DNA from: Acinetobacter nosocomialis NIPH 2119
GTDB taxonomy: Bacteria > Pseudomonadota > Gammaproteobacteria > Pseudomonadales > Moraxellaceae
Direction of reading: 5' to 3'
DNA length: 64,000 bases
NCBI RefSeq assembly: GCF_000368085.1
Contig: NZ_KB849239.1
Location: forward strand, 876,972-940,971
Shown here: in pieces, positions 54,600-64,000 of the stretch
Layout: each line of letters opens with the position of its first letter
Position numbering within the stretch: position 1 is the stretch's first letter
Translations under genes and position numbers: made by a program
The notes under the pieces: model-generated
What the model was told of the DNA's origin: nothing
What the model saw: the letters and a program-made list of their open reading frames with translations, nothing else
The model's database searches: none

Positions 54600-55700
54600 T
54601 TGGACATGGGCATATCTGTTTTTAGTAAAATTAAAGATTTCGGTTCAGAGCTGTTTGATTTAGTGTTAGGTGCTGAGCATCCAAAAGTTTATTATGATCC
54701 TCAAGGGCAAATAAAAGATGTGTTGGAGAAGCTTCCTCAACTCAAACAGAAATATCGACCTACGCCTTGGTTAACCAACAGTCATGTCCATTTACTCTAT
54801 TTTGATCTTATTAGAAAACAATCAATAAAATTAGAGTATGACCGCATTGATCAACTAACCATGAGTGATGGTGGGATTACTGCTATAGCTTGGTATGGAT
54901 ATGACTTACCGGCAGATACTCCAACAATTGTAATTATGCATACTATTACAGGTACGCCTGAAAGTATGCGTGAGTTAGTACGTGATTTGAATCAATATAC
55001 AGGCTGGCGCATTGCACTATGCCTGCGCCGTGGGCACGCAGGTTTGCCAATGCCTGTGCCGCAAATTTCTCTTTTTGGATCTACCAGTGATTTAAAAGAA
55101 CAGCTTAACTATATTCAAAGTTTATTTCCGACATCAGATTTATATGCAGTAGGTTCTTCAGCAGGTACTGGCTTGCTTGTTCGTTATTTAGGTGAACAAG
55201 GCGAAGATACACCTTTTAAAGCTGCTTTTGCGATGTGCCCGGGTTATAACACGGAAATTGGTTTTAAAAATGTTCATCCTTTTTACAGTAAAATGATGAC
55301 GAAAAAACTCTTCAAGTATTTTATTTATCCGTATCAAAATACGTGGAGCAAAATAGCATCTTTAGAAAAAGTCTTATCGACGACCAATTTAGAAGAATTT
55401 GAAAAAGAATACTTTGAAATGGCAGGTTTTCAAGATTACGAGACTTACTGTAAATCTATTAACCCGATTTATGTGTTTGAAAATATCAAAATTCCATTAA
55501 TGATTCTTAATGCAGAAGATGACCCTGTTTGCTCTATTAAAAATTTAGAACCTTATAAAGAGCCAATTCAGCAAATGAGTACTGTTGCTGTAGTCACAAC
55601 TAAAAAGGGAAGTCATTGTGCATTTTATGAAGGATGGCGCAGTACGTCATGGGCAGCACGTCTTATGTCTGATTATTTTCTAATTGAACGTAATAAATAG
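54600..55700 (+). CDS. YheT-family alpha/beta hydrolase
   Basis: 366 residues (364 if started at ATG 54606). The typical sequence YRPTPWLTNSHVHLLY near residue 60, PTIVIMHTITGTPESMRELVRDL and RGHAGLPMPV indicate the YheT subfamily; the nucleophile is in VGSSAGTGLLVRYLG. A late GSHCAFYEGW provides the His. TTG 54600 has AGAGG at six bases and could start; ATG 54606 has it at twelve. Function in lipid or polymer metabolism is unknown. Last gene of the group that begins with fadH. Confidence 0.82.
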   Translation: MDMGISVFSKIKDFGSELFDLVLGAEHPKVYYDPQGQIKDVLEKLPQLKQKYRPTPWLTNSHVHLLYFDLIRKQSIKLEYDRIDQLTMSDGGITAIAWYGYDLPADTPTIVIMHTITGTPESMRELVRDLNQYTGWRIALCLRRGHAGLPMPVPQISLFGSTSDLKEQLNYIQSLFPTSDLYAVGSSAGTGLLVRYLGEQGEDTPFKAAFAMCPGYNTEIGFKNVHPFYSKMMTKKLFKYFIYPYQNTWSKIASLEKVLSTTNLEEFEKEYFEMAGFQDYETYCKSINPIYVFENIKIPLMILNAEDDPVCSIKNLEPYKEPIQQMSTVAVVTTKKGSHCAFYEGWRSTSWAARLMSDYFLIERNK

Positions 55701-55843
55701 ATAATTATTGAATATATATAAGTGAAGCTCAAATTTTGGGCTTTATTTTTATATCTTAAAATAAGAGCGGTATTGCTTCATTTTTCCAAGTGTTTAAATT
55801 GAAATTTAAATGAATTTAATCTGTTTTTATTATGAATTTTGTA

Positions 55844-55880
55844 TAAATGCCCAAATCAAAAAATTAATTTGGGCATTTAT
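55844..55880 (-). terminator. Intrinsic terminator
   Basis: TATAAATGCCCAAAT pairs with ATTTGGGCATTTATA around a 10-base loop, after the stop of the leftward lipoprotein gene. Confidence 0.8.
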
Positions 55881-55891
55881 AAAACAGAAGC

Positions 55892-56380
55892 TTAGTTTTT
55901 AAGTGCTGGTGTTGCAGCAGCAATTGCAGCAGCAACTGCGTCATCTTCTGTCTTCGCAGGCTCAGTTGCCTTAGCTGGTTTAGACTGAGCCTTTTCAGGT
56001 TTAGGTTCTGCTTTAAGCTCAGGTTTTTTTTCAGGTTTAGGTTCTACCTTTGGTGTCTCAGATTTAGGTTGTTCAGCAACTTGTGTCTGTGAAGATTCAG
56101 CAGAATGCGCAGGACGGGTTTCTCGGCGAATTTCAGTTGTAGTATTAGTTGTTTCTTCACGTTCAACTTCAACTTGTGGTTGCGCTGGAACTTGAGCTTC
56201 TTGATGAGTATCTACACTCTCTAAAGATTCAAATTTTGCAGGCTTCTCTGGTTGAGGTTCTGAAACAGCAGTTTCAACCTTGTCTTGCTCTTCTTCTTTC
56301 GGTGTCTCTTTTTTAACGCATGCGGTTAACAATAGTCCAGCCGCAATTGCAGCACAGATTAAAAGTTTTTTATTTGCCAT
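55892..56380 (-). CDS. Small lipoprotein rich in Pro, Glu and Lys
   Basis: 162 residues. The signal peptide ends in the lipobox LLTAC (Cys21 with start ATG 56380; the frame to 56395 adds five residues). After it the protein is low-complexity: Glu/Lys/Pro/Val repeats with many PEPK-like units (EPKPEKKPELKAEP), and a short Ala-rich tail. Such chains are extended and may span the periplasm, like other surface linkers. No catalytic domain. The function is unknown. Its gene is divergent from pyrG, and a terminator follows its stop. Confidence 0.75.
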   Translation of the reverse strand: MANKKLLICAAIAAGLLLTACVKKETPKEEEQDKVETAVSEPQPEKPAKFESLESVDTHQEAQVPAQPQVEVEREETTNTTTEIRRETRPAHSAESSQTQVAEQPKSETPKVEPKPEKKPELKAEPKPEKAQSKPAKATEPAKTEDDAVAAAIAAATPALKN

Positions 56381-56537
56381 TGCCCTAAACAACATTTAAT
56401 TGAGGAATTGGCATTATAACAGTAAATAGCAATGAAAAAATCATGTCAGATTGAGCTAATTTTTTATTAAAAATGCTGATAGAATAACCAGTTGTTTATT
56501 GTTCTTTGAATTGATGCGGTTTGACTTTGCTTTATAG

Positions 56538-58241
<1,704 letters not shown>

Positions 58242-58271
58242 TGCGATTTTAAATAAACTGGGAAAGTTTAA

Positions 58272-60464
<2,193 letters not shown>

Positions 60465-60522
60465 TCTTTTGAATAATACTTTGCTGATTTAAATATTGAT
60501 GACAAATTAATATTTAAAATAT

Positions 60523-60557
60523 AAGTGCTATTTCTTTTTTGGGAATAGCACTTTTTT
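60523..60557. terminator. Bidirectional terminator after eno
   Basis: AAGTGCTATT (60523-60532) pairs with AATAGCACTT (60544-60553), with T-run, between convergent eno and the DUF421 gene. Confidence 0.9.
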
Positions 60558-60559
60558 AT

Positions 60560-61237
60560 TTATCCTAAACGTCGAGTTTTTAAAGATTCAGCCCAACTAT
60601 GATGATGACAGCGAGAACATTCTTGGTCGAGTTTGTTTAAAATTTTTGTTTCACCGCATTTCATACAAGAATAAAAAGTATTAATTTTAAGTACATCAGC
60701 TTTGCGGTAAGCATCTGGAAATAAAGGAAGTCCCCATTTAACATCTTCATCTTCATAATAAAGCAAACTCAAAATACCATCAGATTCAAGTAAGGCTGTT
60801 CGGACTTGACCTAAATGCTCTACATTTTGTTGGCGCATTTCCGAGAAAAACTCGTCATGAGAATATGTTTGTTTCTGGAAATCTTTATAAACTAAGAGAC
60901 CGTCCTTAACGACACAGAGCGCTCGTCCTTCTAATAAATTTTCAATTTTTTTATTTTTTACCATACCCCAAGTAACGAGGCGGTATAAAGAAATAATAGC
61001 TACAAAAGCAACAAATGCATGAGCAATAGGTAAGTCTTTAGTAAACATAGGGTCGCCAGCAGCAGATCCTAAACATAAAATAATAGCCAGTTCGAATAAG
61101 GAAAGTTGTCGAATACCACGTTTACCAGATAGTCTTAAAAAAGTAATAATGATAATAAACATCACAGTACATCGGATTAAAATTTCTAAAACAAAGGTCC
61201 ACGTTGTGTCACCTATAAAAATGTTAGAAAGATCCAT
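60560..61237 (-). CDS. DUF421 (YetF-like) membrane protein with C-terminal zinc ribbon
   Basis: 225 residues from ATG 61237; the longer frame to 61303 adds 22 residues without a ribosome site. The N-terminal part has three hydrophobic helices (about residues 10-90) with the family signature LRLSGKRGIRQLSLFELAIILCLGSAAGD, then the cytoplasmic YetF-type domain (VVKDGLLVYKDFQKQTYSHDEFFSEMR). At the C-terminus it carries CMKCGE and, 14 residues on, CSRCHHH, a likely zinc ribbon which most DUF421 proteins I know lack. Function unknown. The gene is convergent with eno and has no adjacent partner. Confidence 0.82.
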   Translation of the reverse strand: MDLSNIFIGDTTWTFVLEILIRCTVMFIIIITFLRLSGKRGIRQLSLFELAIILCLGSAAGDPMFTKDLPIAHAFVAFVAIISLYRLVTWGMVKNKKIENLLEGRALCVVKDGLLVYKDFQKQTYSHDEFFSEMRQQNVEHLGQVRTALLESDGILSLLYYEDEDVKWGLPLFPDAYRKADVLKINTFYSCMKCGETKILNKLDQECSRCHHHSWAESLKTRRLG

Positions 61238-61415
61238 CTTCTTCTCACTTATTAAAATATGTATCAAAAATACATTTAAAATTCTTATCAAAATGGAAAG
61301 CAAAAAAGTATACTTTTTAGGTAGTTATTGGTTAAAAATATAAGAAATATGTGATTTTATATAGCTTCAAATAAAAATTTAATAAGTTTTATAGGGCTAA
61401 TTGGATAAGTAATTA

Positions 61416-61444
61416 AGTATTTTAAAATGCAAATTTTAAATACT
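61416..61444. repeat. AT-rich near-palindrome between the DUF421 and permease genes
   Basis: AGTATTTTAAAAT (61416-61428) and ATTTTAAATACT (61433-61444) are inverse complements save for one extra T, in the divergent promoter region of two genes. It may be an operator, but AT-rich sequences make such repeats by chance. Confidence 0.3.
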
Positions 61445-61523
61445 AAAACAGAACAGAGCTATAGTACCATTTTAAAACCTAGACTATTGTAGACTCTTAA
61501 GAATAATTATTTTGGTTAGGCCT

Positions 61524-62252
61524 ATGATCTATGTAGCACTTGCTGTTATTGGGGTTCTATCAGGACTGATTAGTGGGGTAGTAGGGACTGGGTCATCTAT
61601 TATTTTGTTGCCTATACTTTCTTATATTTTTGGGGCGAAGCTTGCAGTACCTATTATGGCAATTGCCGCAATCATGGGGAATATTTCACGTGTAGTGATG
61701 TGGCGTAAAGAGCTTAATATTAAAGCATTTATGTTGTTTACGAGTCTGGGCATACCCGCAACGATACTGGGAGCCAATACTTTATGGGTTATGTCACCGA
61801 TATTATCCAACTTATGTATAGGTTTCTTTTTCTTTTGCTTAATACCGATTAGGCATTATGCCAAACGCCATAATTTTAAATTTAATTCATGGCAAATGAT
61901 AGTCGCAGGTGGAGTGCTTGGCTATATCACTGGTGTAGTATTCTCCACAGGTCCATTATTACTTCCGGTTTTTAATGGTTTTGGTTTAACTAAGGGAGCT
62001 CTCTTGGCAACAGAGGCGGCAGCTTCATTTGGAATTTACGTAACAAAAAGCTTAACTTTTGGTGTGCTAGGTGTTTTACAGAAAAATATTTTAATTGCGG
62101 GAGTTGCGGTTGGTTTTTCTTTAATCATTGGTAATTATATTGGTAAAACATTTGTAATAAAGATGTCTGAGGAAACTTTTAATTTATTGCTAGATTGTAT
62201 GTTAGCGGTTGCTGGTTTTTCTATGATATTTGCAGTTTTTACTCATTCTTAA
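61524..62252 (+). CDS. TauE/SafE-family (TSUP) membrane permease
   Basis: 242 residues with about seven or eight hydrophobic helices and two related halves (GVLSGLISGVVGTGSSIILLP in the first, GVLGYITGVVFSTGPLLLPVF in the second), a typical repeat of the TSUP family. Members move sulfite, sulfonates, sulfoacetate or other organic anions; the substrate is not determined. The open frame begins with TTG 61512, but ATG 61524 is preferred. It lies between DUF421 (divergent) and ftsB. Confidence 0.85.
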   Translation: MIYVALAVIGVLSGLISGVVGTGSSIILLPILSYIFGAKLAVPIMAIAAIMGNISRVVMWRKELNIKAFMLFTSLGIPATILGANTLWVMSPILSNLCIGFFFFCLIPIRHYAKRHNFKFNSWQMIVAGGVLGYITGVVFSTGPLLLPVFNGFGLTKGALLATEAAASFGIYVTKSLTFGVLGVLQKNILIAGVAVGFSLIIGNYIGKTFVIKMSEETFNLLLDCMLAVAGFSMIFAVFTHS

Positions 62253-62388
62253 GAGTAACTTTTATATGCATAGATTGATTTATAAACAGTTGTGTTTATA
62301 AACATTATTTTCCTTTCCAATTGAGTTTAATTTTGACAAAATGAAACATGTAACGATGGTCAATTTAAAGTAATATGATCATTCATCG

Positions 62389-62418
62389 TTTTGCAGGAAT
62401 TTTGCAGGAATTTTGCAT
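62389..62418 (+). repeat. 11-bp direct repeats upstream of ftsB
   Basis: TTTTGCAGGAA occurs twice in tandem (62389-62399 and 62400-62410), followed by the partial TTTTGCAT (62411-62418). The unit is about one helical turn, in the region about 75-95 bases before the ftsB ATG. Confidence 0.5.
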
Positions 62419-62484
62419 GTCGCTTGTAAATTGTCATACAATACAAAAACTTAATAAAAGTTTTTAATTAAAGCTCTTAATGCT

Positions 62485-62874
62485 ATGTTAGAAGTATTTC
62501 GATCCACTTCAAGCAAACTTATATTGCTACTGGTTATTGTTTTAGTAGCTATATTGCAATATCAGTTCTGGTTAGGTGAGGGTGGTTATTTTCCTCATCA
62601 AGCGCTTATGCAACAGATCCAACAGCAAGCCGAAGTAAATGATGAGCTTAAAGAGCGAAACCGCATTTTGGCAGCTGAGGTTTTTGACCTAAAAAACGGT
62701 ACAGAAGCAATAGAAGAGCATGCTCGTCTTGATCTTGGTTTAGTTAAGCCTCATGAAACATTTGTTCAAATGAGTACAATTAGTACCAATTATAAGCCTA
62801 TTTATATTGACCCGAACGCTAAAGTAGATTTGGAAACTAATGAGACACCTCCATCGCCAGACATCCCAGACTAA
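62485..62874 (+). CDS. ftsB: Cell division protein FtsB
   Basis: Bitopic division protein that forms the FtsQBL complex. 129 residues, a bit longer than E. coli FtsB (103). N-terminal transmembrane helix (about residues 10-28, LILLLVIVLVAILQYQFWLG), then the family-typical periplasmic leucine-zipper coiled coil (QQQAEVNDELKERNRILAAEV, with the asparagine- and leucine-rich heptads) and the conserved end EEHARLDLGLVKPHETFVQ. The last 35 residues are not conserved. It overlaps ispD by 35 bases. In many gammaproteobacteria it lies directly after eno; here two genes intervene. Confidence 0.95.
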   Translation: MLEVFRSTSSKLILLLVIVLVAILQYQFWLGEGGYFPHQALMQQIQQQAEVNDELKERNRILAAEVFDLKNGTEAIEEHARLDLGLVKPHETFVQMSTISTNYKPIYIDPNAKVDLETNETPPSPDIPD

Positions 62875-63556
62875 ATTATGGGCAGTTATCCCTGCTGCTG
62901 GTTCGGGAAGTCGGTTCTCCAAAACTGAATTAAAGCAATATCAATACATTCAAGACGCTACTGTTTTAGAACATACGGTTAAACGTTTAAGTCAACTTCC
63001 ATTAAGTGGCTATGTTTTAGCAATTGGTGCACAGGATAATTTTGCCTCGACTTTAGCTTTTCAGGATAAATATAAGGCTCATTTTTGTAATGGTGGTGCT
63101 GAACGTGTGCACTCAGTATTAAACGCTCTAAATTATCTATTGCAGATAGCGGATGAGAATGACTGGGTATTAGTACATGATGCTGCACGACCTTGTGTGA
63201 CTTTTGAATGTCTTAGTGCTCTTGTTAAAACCGCAGTTGAAACAAACCAGAGTGCTATTTTGGCAATTCCTGTACGCGATACGCTAAAACAAGTAACTAA
63301 ACAATACCAAATTAATAAAACTGTGAGTCGGGAACTTTTGTGGCAGGCACAAACTCCCCAAATTGCTAAAATTGGCACGCTTAAAAAAGCAATAGAAACA
63401 GCATTAAAAAATAATTTGACCATTACCGATGAGGCGAGTGCACTTGAATCTGTGGGCGAAAGTGTACAAGTGGTCATGGGGCGCTCTGATAATATAAAAA
63501 TTACTTATCCTGATGATTTGGAACTTGCTCGTTTAATTTTACAATCACAGTCTTAA
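62840..63556 (+). CDS. ispD: 2-C-methyl-D-erythritol 4-phosphate cytidylyltransferase
   Basis: Third step of the MEP pathway for isoprenoids: couples MEP to CTP. 238 residues (236 in E. coli). N-terminal nucleotide motif WAVIPAAGSGSRFSKTELKQY, with the catalytic Arg and Lys, then VLVHDAARPCVTFECL with the Asp and the later NLTITDEASALESVG. Its ATG (62840) follows GGAAACTA and overlaps the ftsB end by 35 bases in a different frame. IspD depends on translation of ftsB, perhaps by coupling. Confidence 0.96.
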   Translation: MRHLHRQTSQTKLWAVIPAAGSGSRFSKTELKQYQYIQDATVLEHTVKRLSQLPLSGYVLAIGAQDNFASTLAFQDKYKAHFCNGGAERVHSVLNALNYLLQIADENDWVLVHDAARPCVTFECLSALVKTAVETNQSAILAIPVRDTLKQVTKQYQINKTVSRELLWQAQTPQIAKIGTLKKAIETALKNNLTITDEASALESVGESVQVVMGRSDNIKITYPDDLELARLILQSQS

Positions 63557-63905
63557 GGTTTTATATACAGTGCTGATGGTTATTTTATTTATGAAATAGC
63601 CTAAGCAAATATGTTGTTTTATACATATCTATCCAAAATTATTGGTATTTCTTTACAACTTGAGTTTATAAGATAGATTAAGTAATTTACTGAGATAATG
63701 TTCGATAGTCGAACAAAAAAATCCTAAATCGAACAAAACTATATATAGCTTACTAGATCAAAATACGAAAATTATCAAAAATGATTAAAAGGGAAATCTA
63801 AGGGAAACACTCGGGATTGAGTGAAATATTTATCTATTCTTCTCGCCTCAGTGTGCCTAACTCTCTTACCTATCTCTTCTTCAATGAGCACAATGGAGTT
63901 GTCTA
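63557..63905. promoter_or_regulatory. pcaI promoter region with a PcaU-type operator
   Basis: Noncoding region between ispD and pcaI. GTTCGATAGTCGAAC (63700-63714) is a near-perfect palindrome of the GTTCGAT half-site, and a third half-site ATCGAAC lies at 63728-63734. This 2+1 arrangement resembles the operators of PcaU/PobR-type IclR regulators known in Acinetobacter. No terminator after ispD was recognised. Confidence 0.75.
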
Positions 63906-64000
63906 ATGATTGACAAAAGTAAGTCCTCACTAAGCGAGGTTTTATCGCAGATTAAAGATGGTGCAACCATTCTGATTGGTGGTTTTGGTACCGCAGGACA
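63906..64000 (+). CDS. pcaI: 3-oxoadipate CoA-transferase subunit A, 5' end only
   Basis: The first 31 codons, running off the right edge. It begins MIDKSKSSLSEVLSQIKDGA and goes on TILIGGFGTAGQ, the glycine-rich CoA-binding start typical of 3-oxoacid CoA-transferase alpha subunits. In Acinetobacter the pca operon for protocatechuate breakdown begins with pcaI, pcaJ, pcaF. A GTTCGAT-type operator is found upstream. GGAG lies eight bases before the ATG. CatI of the benzoate branch is similar, so the name is from operator plus likely position. Confidence 0.8.
   Translation, partial: MIDKSKSSLSEVLSQIKDGATILIGGFGTAG

Overview
The window is a contiguous piece of a low-GC gammaproteobacterial chromosome that looks like Acinetobacter, most likely the A. 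baumannii/calcoaceticus group. Pointers are the AT-rich intergenic DNA, the protein sequences of ArgC, ClpS, PyrG, KdsA and Eno, the three-domain FruB of the fructose system, a CydP-type small oxidase subunit, and a pca operon start at the right edge. I found no rRNA, tRNA, insertion sequence, prophage or CRISPR array. Most genes are core metabolism, with some accessory membrane proteins, lipoproteins and regulators. All identifications come from reading the translated sequence; no database search was run.

Layout. 1-3.7 kb: a truncated PAS/GGDEF/EAL signalling protein, a region with a possible small RNA, a small unknown protein, a MarR regulator and a decayed gene end. 3.7-9.2 kb: fructose PTS operon fruB-fruK-fruA (minus strand). 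9.4-20.5 kb: hydrolase, small membrane proteins, GlcG/HbpS-like protein, BrnQ, methionine aminopeptidase, LysR regulator, monothiol glutaredoxin, ArgD, CBS protein, DUF2750 protein and a Sel1-like mini-protein followed by a tandem array of terminator-like repeats. 20.5-24 kb: ftsY, nitroreductase, DUF2057 protein and GNAT. 24-27.3 kb: cytochrome bd operon cydP-cydA-cydB-cydX-ybgE, including a 33-residue cydX that is easily missed. 27.7-36.3 kb: YqiJ-like membrane protein, Rieske protein, PfkB sugar kinase, a TonB-dependent siderophore receptor with a Fur-like site, an M16 peptidase and phospholipase A. 36.4-45.1 kb: KtrB/KtrA-type potassium uptake, ilvA, rpiA, a YgjP-like peptidase, a large lipoprotein, argC and a DUF6776-like protein. 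45.1-49.7 kb: clpS-clpA, ynfA, then aroG (DAHP synthase) preceded by two successive aromatic-rich leader peptides. 49.7-55.7 kb: a PadR regulator with a hydrolase, divergent from a FadH-like flavoprotein cluster, with two palindromes between them. 55.9-64 kb: a lipoprotein, pyrG-kdsA-eno, a DUF421 protein and a TauE/SafE permease lying between eno and ftsB-ispD, and finally the first codons of pcaI behind a PcaU-type operator.

The most notable feature is the aroG leader region (48311-48610). A short peptide ending in Tyr-Phe-Tyr-Phe-Trp-Gln-Phe is followed by a strong intrinsic terminator. A second peptide with nine aromatic residues in twelve codons follows, with its own Shine-Dalgarno, and then a hairpin just before the aroG ribosome site. 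This reads as two-stage attenuation of aromatic amino acid synthesis. Other regulatory signals are the paired palindromes controlling the PadR/FadH divergon, a degenerate repeat cluster upstream of cydP, the terminator array at 19.0-19.2 kb, and a PcaU-like operator whose regulator gene is not adjacent.

Many small genes end in strong bidirectional intrinsic terminators placed between convergent genes, so transcription units are compact. Several obvious start codons differ from the longest reading frame; these are corrected in the entries.
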